Assembly (NCBI RefSeq): GCF_015674855.1
Contig: NZ_JADMLG010000006.1
Location: 62,001-126,000 of the forward strand
Direction of reading: 5' to 3'
Length of the DNA: 64,000 bases
DNA from: Nocardia bovistercoris
Lineage (GTDB): Bacteria > Actinomycetota > Actinomycetes > Mycobacteriales > Mycobacteriaceae
Shown: positions 49,478-57,973 of the stretch, piece after piece
Position numbering within the stretch: position 1 is the first letter of the stretch
Layout of the letters: each line of letters starts with the position of its first letter
Program-made: the position numbers and the translations under genes
Notes under the pieces: model-generated
Told to the model about the DNA's origin: nothing
Databases searched by the model: none
What the model saw: the letters and a program-made list of their open reading frames with translations, nothing else

Positions 49478-50905
49478 TCATTCCCCCGCCGCGATGGCTT
49501 CCAGCGCGGCGCGCACGCGATCACGGACCGCCTCGGCGCGCCCGCGCAGGATGAGCGCGGACTCCTCGTCGCCGAGCAGGTCGGCCAGTTCCGCCAGCAC
49601 CTCGTCGGCCGGGCCGAAAACCGCTAGGCCCGTGTCGAATCCGAGGATGGTGCCCGAATGCGGAAGCAGCGACTCGTAGAGGAGCGCGGCGGACTCGACC
49701 TCGCCGAGCGCGATCGCGGTGTGCGCGCGGAAAGCGGCCATGACGGTCCAGAAATACTGTCGGGGCGCCACGGGGTGGCGGTGGAACAGTTTCCTGGCCT
49801 CGTCGAGATCGCCCGCCAGCGCCAGCGCCAGCGCGTAGGGCTGGGCGGCCCGATCGGGTTCGGCGGCGTACGCGTAGGCGAGCCGGTCGCGCATGCTCGC
49901 GAACTCGCCCTTGGCCCAGGCCAGCGCGCACGCGCCGATCAGAGCGGTCGACGGGCCGTGCGCGACACCGGAATCGCTCATGCGGGTGGTGAATTCGCGG
50001 TAGTCGCGGGCGGCGGCGTCGAGGTCGCCGCGCAACAGTTCCACGGTGGCGGCGAAGGCGACCAGGGTGTCGAGTTGGGTGCGCAGCGGCCCGCCGCGCG
50101 CCAGCTCCAGCGCGTGCTTGGCGTGGTGGAAGGCGGCGAGCAGGTCGGTGTCGCGGCAGGCGGCGCGGAACCGCAGGTACTGGGCCAGCGCGCGGTAGTG
50201 GCGCGCGCCGCAGGCCGCGGCGACGCGGGTGAGTTCGTCGGCGATGGGCCGCCAGCCGGTGAGCAGAGCCGGTCCGGTGAGCGTCAGCGCCACGGCATCC
50301 AGTGCGGCGCAGATCAATTCGGGGTCGCCGAGGGTGTAGGCGAGGTCGAGGGCCTCGCAGGCGCGGCGGTAGCGGGGCGCGACCGCCTCCTCGGCGCCCG
50401 AAGCCAGGACCGCGGCGATCAGCAGGCGGGCGCGCGGTTCGGCGGGATAGGTGCGCGCGAGTGCCGCTTCGATGCCGCGACGCAGGTGCGCGTTGTCCAG
50501 GCGCGGGGTCAGGTCGGTCCAGATCATGGGTGCGCGCAGGCAGGTCAGGGCGCGCACGCGCAGGTCGGGGTCGGCGCCCGCCAGTGCGAGGGCGCGGTGG
50601 CGCACCGCGCGCCCGCTCGCGTCGTGGGCCGAGACCGCCGCGAGTTCGCACAGCGCGTCGAACATGGCGGTGCGGTCCTCGGTGGTGGCGGCGGCCTCGG
50701 AATGTCCTGCGATGTCGTGCAATTCGACCGCGGTGAACCACAGTTGCGCGCGGCGTTCGGGGACGGTGGAGTCGCGGGCGGCGGTGACCACGGGGGCGAG
50801 TGCGCGGGCCGCGGTGCGGCGCTGGGCGATCCGGCTCGGCGGCTGCGCGAGGACCTGGGTCGCGCTCGCGGAGTACGACGCGCCCGGTCGATCGTGGGAT
50901 CCCAA
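49478..50905 (-). CDS. orphan TPR-like protein (SARP/LuxR-type C-terminal domain)
   Basis: A 475-residue protein of helical repeats, resembling the long C-terminal part of LuxR/SARP/MalT-type regulators but lacking the ATPase and the DNA-binding domain. Segments such as LRRGIEAALARTYPAEPRARLLIAAVLASG and YALALALAGDLDEARKLFHRHP are typical TPR-like helix pairs. A TTG at 50905 is chosen because AGGAGC lies 6 bases before it; an open frame to 51136 has no such site. It is convergent with the APC gene. Function unknown. Confidence 0.7.
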   Translation of the reverse strand: MGSHDRPGASYSASATQVLAQPPSRIAQRRTAARALAPVVTAARDSTVPERRAQLWFTAVELHDIAGHSEAAATTEDRTAMFDALCELAAVSAHDASGRAVRHRALALAGADPDLRVRALTCLRAPMIWTDLTPRLDNAHLRRGIEAALARTYPAEPRARLLIAAVLASGAEEAVAPRYRRACEALDLAYTLGDPELICAALDAVALTLTGPALLTGWRPIADELTRVAAACGARHYRALAQYLRFRAACRDTDLLAAFHHAKHALELARGGPLRTQLDTLVAFAATVELLRGDLDAAARDYREFTTRMSDSGVAHGPSTALIGACALAWAKGEFASMRDRLAYAYAAEPDRAAQPYALALALAGDLDEARKLFHRHPVAPRQYFWTVMAAFRAHTAIALGEVESAALLYESLLPHSGTILGFDTGLAVFGPADEVLAELADLLGDEESALILRGRAEAVRDRVRAALEAIAAGE

Positions 50906-51165
50906 TTGTGCTCCTGTGTCTTCAATTGTGTGCGGAAATTCGATGCTGCGAATCCGGCACATGATGACACGGCGGGCATCGACTTCCACATACTCTGCGC
51001 GGTGTATGTTCCGCCGCGGGCGAGAAATACGTCGGGACGACTCGATTTTCCCAGGTCGAATATCTAACGGAAGTACGGCGGAAGTGCGACCATAGCGGAC
51101 CGGAAGTATTCCGGAAGCGTCGGAAACCAGACTCATCGGGAGCGTCTTCCACGGAGAGGCGAGTC

Positions 51166-51582
51166 ATGAATTTCTCGGATTACCTCTGGATCGTTCTCAC
51201 GATCTTCTCGGTCGCCGCCTATTCGGTGGGTCTCGTCTCGATAATCCTGCGGCTGCTCGCCGACGGCGCGACCCCGCTGTGGTCGAAATTCTGCTGGACG
51301 GTCTTCATGATCGCGGTGCCGCTGGTCGGGGTGTCGATTTTCGTGATCGCCCGCCGGGCGGCCCAGCGGCCGCGCTCGACGCGCACCGGATACGACCTTC
51401 CCTCGACATCCCCATTGCGGCAACCGATCCGCTACCACCAGCGGGCCGGAGACGGGGACTTCCGCCCGATCACGACCACACCGATCGGCCCGCGCCGCGT
51501 ACCGCCCGAACATCATCGTGGAGCCACCAACGGCCACGCCTTCACCCCGCCGAATCCCTTCGACGGCGACAGGTCGCAGTAG
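51166..51582 (+). CDS. PLDc_N-like small membrane protein
   Basis: A 138-residue protein with two helices (DYLWIVLTIFSVAAYSVGLVSIILRL and KFCWTVFMIAVPLVGVSIFVIAR) matching the phospholipase-D N-terminal small domain seen in stand-alone proteins. The remaining 65 residues are Pro-, Arg- and Thr-rich and cytoplasmic. GGAGAGG lies before the ATG. It is divergent from the TPR gene. Function unknown. Confidence 0.8.
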   Translation: MNFSDYLWIVLTIFSVAAYSVGLVSIILRLLADGATPLWSKFCWTVFMIAVPLVGVSIFVIARRAAQRPRSTRTGYDLPSTSPLRQPIRYHQRAGDGDFRPITTTPIGPRRVPPEHHRGATNGHAFTPPNPFDGDRSQ

Positions 51583-52037
51583 TCGCGTCGAACACCGATC
51601 CGACGACACGCCCGGCTGCTCTCCGCGCCGCTGGCTATCCTCGGTGAACGGACGCTCGACCAGTTCGGAAGGAGGTCGAGCGCGAGCGCGAGCCGTCCCC
51701 GAGCGGGACCGTCGCTCGCCCGCGCCGACCCGAGGGCACGACCCGGGAATTCCGGTCACCGACACACCGACCCACCGTGACATTTCGATAACAACGCGCC
51801 CATAAACCCCGGACCGGTTCGCGGCCCAGCAAATTCTGGGACCGTTCGTATGGTTTCGAGTGTTCATTTGGAGGTACGTTTTCCCAGGCCCCCCTGTTCG
51901 CGTCAGCGGCGAACAGGCCAACCAAGCCCTATGGACGGCGGTGCAGGCTCGGACTTCACCTCCGCCGCGGCGGCCACCACGTTCGGCGCCCAGCGCACCG
52001 AGTGCTGGGTGGATGTGTAACGGTTGGAAGGATGGTC
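51583..52037. other. 455 bp intergenic with a 9-bp hairpin
   Basis: No gene is recognised. CCTGTTCGC at 51893-51901 pairs perfectly with GCGAACAGG at 51909-51917 around a 7-base loop, 120 bp before the GT4 start. It could be part of a leader or a terminator. No promoter is clear. Confidence 0.45.
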
Positions 52038-53219
52038 ATGAGCGCTGGTTTATCCACGCCGATTTCGGCGAATATCACCTCGTCGGACCTGTTGTCCATT
52101 GATCATGTCGGCGAACGATTCCGTATCGCGATGGTCGTTCCCCCGTATTTCGACGTGCCGCCCAAGGCGTACGGCGGCGTCGAGGCCGTCGTCGCCGACC
52201 TGGTCGACTCCCTGGTCGCGCGCGGACACGACGTCACCCTGATCGGCGCGGGCGAACCCGGCACCTCCGCGAACTTCGTACCCGTCTGGGATCGCGCGCT
52301 GCCCGAACGACTCGGCGAACCGTTCCCGGAAGTGGTGCACGCGTTGAAGACACGCAAAGCCGTGGAACACCTCGCCGCGACCTCGGGCATCGACCTGGTG
52401 CACGAACACACCTTCGCCGGACCGCTCAACGCACCCGCCTACCACGGCATCGGACTGCCGACCGTGCTCACCGTGCACGGCCCGGTCCAGGACGAGTGCT
52501 ACACCTACTACCGGGCATTGGGCGCCGAGGTGTCGCTGGTCGCCATCAGCGACCGCCAGCGCGAACTCGCCCCCGACCTGAATTGGGTTGGGCGCGTGCA
52601 CAACGCGCTGCGCGTCGACACCTGGCCGTATCAGGTCGACAAGGGCGACTACGCGCTGTTCCTCGGCCGCTTCAACGAGGACAAAGGCGTACATCTGGCC
52701 CTGGAAGCCGCGCACGCCGCTAGAATTCCTCTCGTGCTGGCGGGCAAGTGCAGCGAGGCACCGGAGAAGGCGTACTTCGAAGAGAAGGTGCGTCCGCTGC
52801 TCACCTCGGACGATTACGTGTTCGGGCTCGCCGACGCGGCGGCCAAGCGTAAGTTGTTGGCCGGTGCACGGTGTCTGCTGTTCCCGATCCGGTGGGAGGA
52901 ACCGTTCGGCATGGTGATGATCGAAGCTATGGTCTGCGGCACACCCGTGGTGGCGCTGCGCGGCGGCGCGGTCACCGAGGTGGTCGTCGACGGCGTCACC
53001 GGACGCGTCTGCGACGACCCGGCCGAACTCCCGGCCGCCATCGAACAGGTCCGAGGCATCGACCCGGCCGCGTGCCGCGCGCACGTGGAAGCCAACTTCG
53101 GCGCCGACACCCTCGGCCGCGGCTACGAGCACATCTACTCGCGTCTGCTGCGCGGCCGCGACCGGGCCCGCACCGACAAGACGGCGCCGATCCGCACCGT
53201 GGCCGGCGAGCGCGTATGA
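52038..53219 (+). CDS. GT4 family glycosyltransferase
   Basis: A 393-residue GT-B fold glycosyltransferase. The N-terminal half has IAMVVPPYFDVPPKAYGGVE and HEHTFAGPLNAPAYHGIG. The C-terminal donor-binding half has FLGRFNEDKGVHLALEAA and the GT4 signature PIRWEEPFGMVMIEAMVCGTPVVALRGG with its E-x7-E pair. The ATG at 52038 has GGAAGG 6 bases upstream. The stop overlaps the ATG of the debranching-type gene (ATGA at 53216-53219), so both are one translational unit, most likely in alpha-glucan or trehalose-derived polysaccharide metabolism. Confidence 0.9.
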   Translation: MSAGLSTPISANITSSDLLSIDHVGERFRIAMVVPPYFDVPPKAYGGVEAVVADLVDSLVARGHDVTLIGAGEPGTSANFVPVWDRALPERLGEPFPEVVHALKTRKAVEHLAATSGIDLVHEHTFAGPLNAPAYHGIGLPTVLTVHGPVQDECYTYYRALGAEVSLVAISDRQRELAPDLNWVGRVHNALRVDTWPYQVDKGDYALFLGRFNEDKGVHLALEAAHAARIPLVLAGKCSEAPEKAYFEEKVRPLLTSDDYVFGLADAAAKRKLLAGARCLLFPIRWEEPFGMVMIEAMVCGTPVVALRGGAVTEVVVDGVTGRVCDDPAELPAAIEQVRGIDPAACRAHVEANFGADTLGRGYEHIYSRLLRGRDRARTDKTAPIRTVAGERV

Positions 53220-55381
53220 ACTCCGACGCCGGGAACTCACCCGACCCCGCGGCCACGAATTCGCCTCCGGCTCCGTTGAACTCGGGCGAGCCGATCGCAC
53301 TCGGCGGCAACGGCGGTTCGGTGACTCTCGTCGACGGCGGCACCTTCTGCCTGTCGAACCGGCTCGGCGACGTCGAGCCGGGGCGTCCACACGGATTGTT
53401 CTTCCGCGACGCGCGCGTGCTCTCCCGCTGGGAACTGCTCGTGGACGGCAAACCCGCCGAATCACTGTCGGTACTCAGCCCCGAAGCGTTCGCCGCGCGT
53501 TTCGTACTGCGCAGGCCACCGCAGTCCGGATACGCCGACTCCACCCTGCTCGTGCTGCGCGAACGCCTCATCGCCGACGGCATGCACGAGCGACTCACCT
53601 TGGAGAACATGGGTTCCGAACCGACCGCGGTCGCCATGGAACTGCATGTCGAAGCCGACTTCGTCGACCTGTTCGCGGTCAAGGAAGGCCGCGCCGGACA
53701 CGTGCGCGCCGACATCACCGTCACCGACAGCGAACTGGTGTTGCACGACCGCTCCGACCGGATGCGCGGCATCTCGATCTCGGCCACCGCCGAACCCGCG
53801 GTGCTGCCGGGATCACTGCACTGGCGGGTGGTCGTGCCGCCCGGCGGGCGCTGGCACACCGAGATCATCGCCCACCCGACCGTCGGCAACCAGCACGTCC
53901 AGAACACCCACACACCCGGCGAACCCCACCACCGCCACAGCGCCCCCTGCCGCAAGATCGCGGCATGGCGCGACACCGCGACCAAGATCACCGCGGGCGA
54001 CTCGATCCTCACCCACGTCCTGCGGCGCTCCGAAAGCGACCTCGGCGCCCTGCAGATCCACGACGAATCCGGCGAAGGCCGACCCTTCGTCGCCGCGGGC
54101 GCACCATGGTTCATGACCCTGTTCGGCCGCGACAGCCTGCTCACCGCGTGGATGACGCTGCCGCTCGAGGTCGACCTGTCCCTGGGCACCCTGCAACAAC
54201 TCGCCGAACTCCAAGGCGAGGACGACGACCCGCTCACCGAGGAACAACCCGGCCGCATCATGCACGAGATGCGCCGCGGCCCCGCATCCGGACAGGTACT
54301 CGGCGGCGACACCTACTACGGAACCGTCGACGCCACACCGCTTTTCGTGATGCTGCTCGCCGAAGCCCACCGCTGGGGCGCCGACCCCGACGCCATCGCC
54401 GACCTGCTGCCCGCCGCCGACGCCGCCATCTACTGGATGACCGAATTCGGCGACCGCGACGGCGACGGATTCATCGAATACAAGCGCGCCACCGACCGCG
54501 GCCTGATCAACCAGGGCTGGAAGGACAGCTTCGACGGCATCAACGACGCGGGCGGGCATCTCGCCGAAGCGCCGATCGCGCTGTGCGAAGTGCAGGGCTA
54601 CGCGTACGCGGCGTTCCTGGCCCGCGCGCAGCTGGCCGACGCCTTCGACGACCCGCGCACCGCAAGGCTGATGCGCGAACGCGCCGCCGAACTCCGCGTC
54701 AAATTCGCCGAACAGTTCTGGCTGCCCGACCGCGGCTGGATCGCCGTCGCCCTCGACGGCCGCAAACGCCCCGTCGACGCGCTGACCAGCAACGCCGCGC
54801 AATGCCTGTGGACCGGCATCGTCTCCGACGAGCACGCCGCCGAACTCATCGACCGCCTCGCGGGTGAGAACATGGACACCGGATTCGGCATGCGCACCCT
54901 CGCCTCCTCCATGGGCGCCTACAACCCGATGAGCTACCACTGCGGATCGGTGTGGCCGCACGACACCGCCATCGCCGTCGCCGGACTACTGCGCTACCGA
55001 CACCTGCCGCGCGCCCTCGCCGTCGCCACCCGCCTCTCCCAAGGCCTGCTCGACGCCGCCGCCGCCTTCGGCGGGCGACTGCCCGAACTGTTCTGCGGAT
55101 TCCCCCGCGACCAGTTCGCGACACCGGTGCCCTACCCCACCTCCTGCTCACCGCAGGCGTGGGCCAGCGCGGCGCCGCTGCTGCTCGTGCGATCCTTCCT
55201 CGGCCTCGACCCCGACGTCCCCGCCCGCACCCTCACCGTGCGCCCCGCGGTCCCGCGGAACTGGGGCCGCATCCACCTGGCCGACCTGCGCCTCGGCGAA
55301 ATCACCGTCGACCTCGAAGTCGAAGGCGACCAGGTCACCACCGCGCACGTACCCGACGACTGGACCCTGCTCACCCGCTGA
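53216..55381 (+). CDS. amylo-alpha-1,6-glucosidase (glycogen debranching type)
   Basis: A 721-residue enzyme. The first 300 residues contain the N-terminal beta-sandwich domain of bis-glucosidase type (DGGTFCLSNRLGDV, FFRDARVLSRWELLVDG). The rest is an (alpha/alpha)6 barrel: APWFMTLFGRDSLLTAWMTLPL, GLINQGWKDSFDGI, SYHCGSVWPHDTAIAV and FCGFPRDQ. It belongs to the glycogen-debranching amylo-1,6-glucosidase group, which removes alpha-1,6 branches. Its ATG overlaps the stop of the GT4 gene, showing coupled expression and a shared pathway. Confidence 0.92.
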   Translation: MNSDAGNSPDPAATNSPPAPLNSGEPIALGGNGGSVTLVDGGTFCLSNRLGDVEPGRPHGLFFRDARVLSRWELLVDGKPAESLSVLSPEAFAARFVLRRPPQSGYADSTLLVLRERLIADGMHERLTLENMGSEPTAVAMELHVEADFVDLFAVKEGRAGHVRADITVTDSELVLHDRSDRMRGISISATAEPAVLPGSLHWRVVVPPGGRWHTEIIAHPTVGNQHVQNTHTPGEPHHRHSAPCRKIAAWRDTATKITAGDSILTHVLRRSESDLGALQIHDESGEGRPFVAAGAPWFMTLFGRDSLLTAWMTLPLEVDLSLGTLQQLAELQGEDDDPLTEEQPGRIMHEMRRGPASGQVLGGDTYYGTVDATPLFVMLLAEAHRWGADPDAIADLLPAADAAIYWMTEFGDRDGDGFIEYKRATDRGLINQGWKDSFDGINDAGGHLAEAPIALCEVQGYAYAAFLARAQLADAFDDPRTARLMRERAAELRVKFAEQFWLPDRGWIAVALDGRKRPVDALTSNAAQCLWTGIVSDEHAAELIDRLAGENMDTGFGMRTLASSMGAYNPMSYHCGSVWPHDTAIAVAGLLRYRHLPRALAVATRLSQGLLDAAAAFGGRLPELFCGFPRDQFATPVPYPTSCSPQAWASAAPLLLVRSFLGLDPDVPARTLTVRPAVPRNWGRIHLADLRLGEITVDLEVEGDQVTTAHVPDDWTLLTR

Positions 55382-55451
55382 CGTGCTCGGCGACACATCG
55401 CGCGACACCCATCGCCAATCCGTTCCACCCACACGGACGGGAGAATCCACG

Positions 55452-55637
55452 ATGCAGACCTCACACGACAGCAGGGACCTGTGGAGCGCACGGCACCGCG
55501 ACTGCCACGCCGACCCCACCGACCTCGACCTCGACCTCGCGCGCTTCCTGTGCAGCACACACGCCGGTCACGGGCCCGAATGCCGCCAATACCTGGCCGC
55601 GGCCGCCTACTGCTACGGCAGCACCGCGCGCACCTGA
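55452..55637 (+). CDS. 61-residue Cys-rich small protein
   Basis: A small soluble protein with four Cys: DCHAD near residue 18, FLCSTHAG near 34, GPECRQY near 44 and AYCYG near 54. Together with nearby His residues these could hold a metal. GGGAGAA lies 7 bases before the ATG at 55452. It follows the debranching-type gene by 70 bp and precedes gndA, suggesting co-transcription. No family is recognised. Confidence 0.55.
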   Translation: MQTSHDSRDLWSARHRDCHADPTDLDLDLARFLCSTHAGHGPECRQYLAAAAYCYGSTART

Positions 55638-55744
55638 GGCCGCCCGACGGGCGCGGTGTCGAGGCGGGTGCGCGCGGATAGTAGAAATAGAGGCGGCCGC
55701 CCCGTTCACGCGGTCACACACCCGTCGACGAAGGAAGCTGATTG

Positions 55745-57190
55745 ATGGCGAACTCCGCAGCGCGCGCACAGATCGGGGTCACCGGCCTCGCGGTCATGGG
55801 CAGCAACATCGCCCGAAACTTCGCCAAGCACGGCTACACCGTCGCCCTGCACAACCGCAGCATCGCCAAAACCGACGCCTTGCTGGCCGAACACGGCGGC
55901 GACGGCGAATTCGTGCGCACCGAGACCGTCGAGGAGTTCGTGGCGGCGCTGGAGAAACCGCGCCGGGTACTGATCATGGTCAAGGCAGGCGATGCCACCG
56001 ACGCCGTCATCGAGGAACTGGCCGCGGCCATGGAACCCGGCGACATCATCATCGACGGCGGCAACGCCCTCTACACCGACACCATCCGCCGCGAAGCCGC
56101 CATGAAAGCGCGCGGACTCAACTTCGTCGGCGCCGGCATCTCCGGCGGCGAAGAAGGCGCGCTCAACGGGCCATCGATCATGCCGGGTGGACCCGCCGAA
56201 TCCTACGAATCCCTCGGCCCGCTGCTCGAATCCATCGCCGCCCAGGTCGACGGCACCCCCTGCTGCACCCACATCGGCCCCGACGGGTCGGGTCACTTCG
56301 TCAAGATGGTGCACAACGGCATCGAATACGCCGACATGCAGCTCATCGGCGAGGCCTACAACCTGTTCCGCGACGCGCTCGGCTTCGACGCCGCACGCAT
56401 CGCCGACGTGTTCACCGAATGGAACACCGGCGACCTGGAAAGCTACCTCGTCGAGATCACCGCCGAAGTGCTGCGCCAGGTCGACGCCAAAACCGGCAAA
56501 CCACTCGTCGACGTCATCGTCGACGCCGCCGAACAGAAAGGCACCGGGCGCTGGACCGTGAAAGCCGCGCTCGACCTCGGCATTCCGGTCACCGGCATCG
56601 CCGAAGCCGTCTTCGCGCGCGCCCTGTCCGGCGCACGCGCGCAACGGGCCGCCGCACGCGGACTCGCCTCCGGCGCGCTCGCCGACAAGCCCACCGACGT
56701 CGAACAGTTCACCGAAGACATCCGCCAGGCCCTCTACGCCTCCAAAGTCGTCGCCTACGCGCAGGGATTCGACCAGATCGCCGCGGGCAGCGCCGAATAC
56801 GACTGGAACCTGCACCCCGGCGACCTCGCCACCATCTGGCGCGGCGGCTGCATCATCCGCGCCCGGTTCCTCAACCGGATCAAGGACGCCTACGAACAGA
56901 ACCCCGAACTGCCAAGCCTGATCCTCGCGCCCTACTTCCGCGAAGCGATCGAGACCGCCATCGACAGCTGGCGGCGCGTGGTGATCACCGCCACCGCCCT
57001 CGGCATCCCCGTGCCCGCGTTCGCGTCCTCGCTGTCCTACTACGACGCGCTGCGCGCCGAACGCCTGCCCGCCGCACTCACCCAGGGCCAGCGCGACTTC
57101 TTCGGCGCCCACACCTACGAGCGCATCGACGCCGACGGCAAATATCACACGCTGTGGAGCGGCGACCGCAGCGAAGTCTCCGCGAGCTGA
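55745..57190 (+). CDS. gndA: 6-phosphogluconate dehydrogenase (NADP+, decarboxylating)
   Basis: A 481-residue enzyme catalysing the oxidative decarboxylation of 6-phosphogluconate to ribulose 5-phosphate, giving NADPH in the pentose phosphate pathway. The NADP motif GVTGLAVMGSNIARNFAKHG is at about residues 11-30. The substrate-site signature GISGGEEGALNGPSIMPGG and the catalytic Lys in GHFVKMVHNGIEYADMQ follow, and the long form (about 470-480 residues) matches. The start ATG at 55745 has GAAGGAAG about 6 bases upstream. The placement after the alpha-glucan genes suggests glucose flux handling. Confidence 0.97.
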   Translation: MANSAARAQIGVTGLAVMGSNIARNFAKHGYTVALHNRSIAKTDALLAEHGGDGEFVRTETVEEFVAALEKPRRVLIMVKAGDATDAVIEELAAAMEPGDIIIDGGNALYTDTIRREAAMKARGLNFVGAGISGGEEGALNGPSIMPGGPAESYESLGPLLESIAAQVDGTPCCTHIGPDGSGHFVKMVHNGIEYADMQLIGEAYNLFRDALGFDAARIADVFTEWNTGDLESYLVEITAEVLRQVDAKTGKPLVDVIVDAAEQKGTGRWTVKAALDLGIPVTGIAEAVFARALSGARAQRAAARGLASGALADKPTDVEQFTEDIRQALYASKVVAYAQGFDQIAAGSAEYDWNLHPGDLATIWRGGCIIRARFLNRIKDAYEQNPELPSLILAPYFREAIETAIDSWRRVVITATALGIPVPAFASSLSYYDALRAERLPAALTQGQRDFFGAHTYERIDADGKYHTLWSGDRSEVSAS

Positions 57191-57197
57191 CACCGGT

Positions 57198-57221
57198 GGC
57201 GGCGGGCTCTGTCCCGCCGCC
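57198..57221. terminator. GC hairpin after gndA
   Basis: GGCGGCGGG at 57198-57206 pairs with CCCGCCGCC at 57213-57221 around ctctgt, 8 bp after the gndA stop. It is a likely terminator of the glucan/gndA transcription unit. Confidence 0.7.
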
Positions 57222-57445
57222 TCCCGGTCTCGTCGCGGGCGCAGTCCCGCCGCTCTCGGCCACCCACCCGCGAAACCGACTCGCGATACGCACGAGATCG
57301 ACACCACTGTCGATTCGGAGTTGCGGACCACATCGAACAGCACAGCGGCGCAACCTAATGCACGGACGACCCGAAACGAACGGCTCCGACAGCGGCACAA
57401 CCGATCCCGATCCGCCCGGTACCGGCACACGTCACGAACGCGCGC

Positions 57446-57940
57446 TCAATCAGCGGCCAGACCCGTGGTGACCACCGTCGTCGAACTCGACCGCTCCCGA
57501 CGCACCGGCGGCCACTGCCGTCCCGACTCCCAGGTGATCGACTCCACCGCCTTCACCAACTCCACCGCCGCACCCCCACCGGCATACGGTTCGGCCTGCA
57601 CCAGATACAGCGCGACCTCGCGTTCGATCGCGTACTGCACGCGACTGTCGCGCATCCAGCTCTCGTGCAACCCGAACGCCGTGCGCACCCCGGTCGCCAC
57701 CAGCACCGCCGCACCGAGCAACGCGACGACCAGATCGGGCAGATCCGTCACCGCGACCACCGGAATGGCGGCCGCGCCCACGATCGCCGCCAACTCCGTC
57801 AACGCGTAGGAGCGACGATGGCGTCTACCGCCGCGGCGATAGGACTCCCATTTGGCGACCACCGGGACCGGCAGCTCCTGATCGTCACGTCGCGCTGTGC
57901 GCATCCAATGCCCCGAACCCCAAGGGGCGCGAATCCTCAT
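57446..57940 (-). CDS. DUF4231 family membrane protein
   Basis: A 164-residue protein with two hydrophobic helices (LTELAAIVGAAAIPVVAV and LVVALLGAAVLVATGVRTAFGLHESW), followed by a helical tail (REVALYLVQAEPYAGGGAAVELVKAVESI) typical of DUF4231, a SLATT-like group sometimes found in membrane-pore or defence contexts. It is convergent with gndA, and no effector gene lies next to it, so a defence role is not supported here. The ATG at 57940 starts the cytoplasmic leader. Confidence 0.78.
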   Translation of the reverse strand: MRIRAPWGSGHWMRTARRDDQELPVPVVAKWESYRRGGRRHRRSYALTELAAIVGAAAIPVVAVTDLPDLVVALLGAAVLVATGVRTAFGLHESWMRDSRVQYAIEREVALYLVQAEPYAGGGAAVELVKAVESITWESGRQWPPVRRERSSSTTVVTTGLAAD

Positions 57941-57973
57941 GCCACCATCATCGCCAAGACCGCGCGGTCCGCA

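Noticed and set aside
55534..55560. Short tandem repeat gacctc within the small Cys protein gene
   Set aside because: Three copies of a hexamer in coding DNA (Asp-Leu repeats) are explained by codon use and are too short to call a repeat element.
55706..57430. 574-residue open frame antisense to gndA
   Set aside because: It is a mirror of the GC-rich third-position pattern of gndA. The product has no domain and is rich in Gly/Asp/Val/Phe, as expected for a shadow frame.
57446..57940. Defence system built on the DUF4231 (SLATT-like) protein
   Set aside because: SLATT-type proteins can be pore effectors, but no nucleotide-signalling or sensor gene lies beside it; it sits between gndA and bisC.
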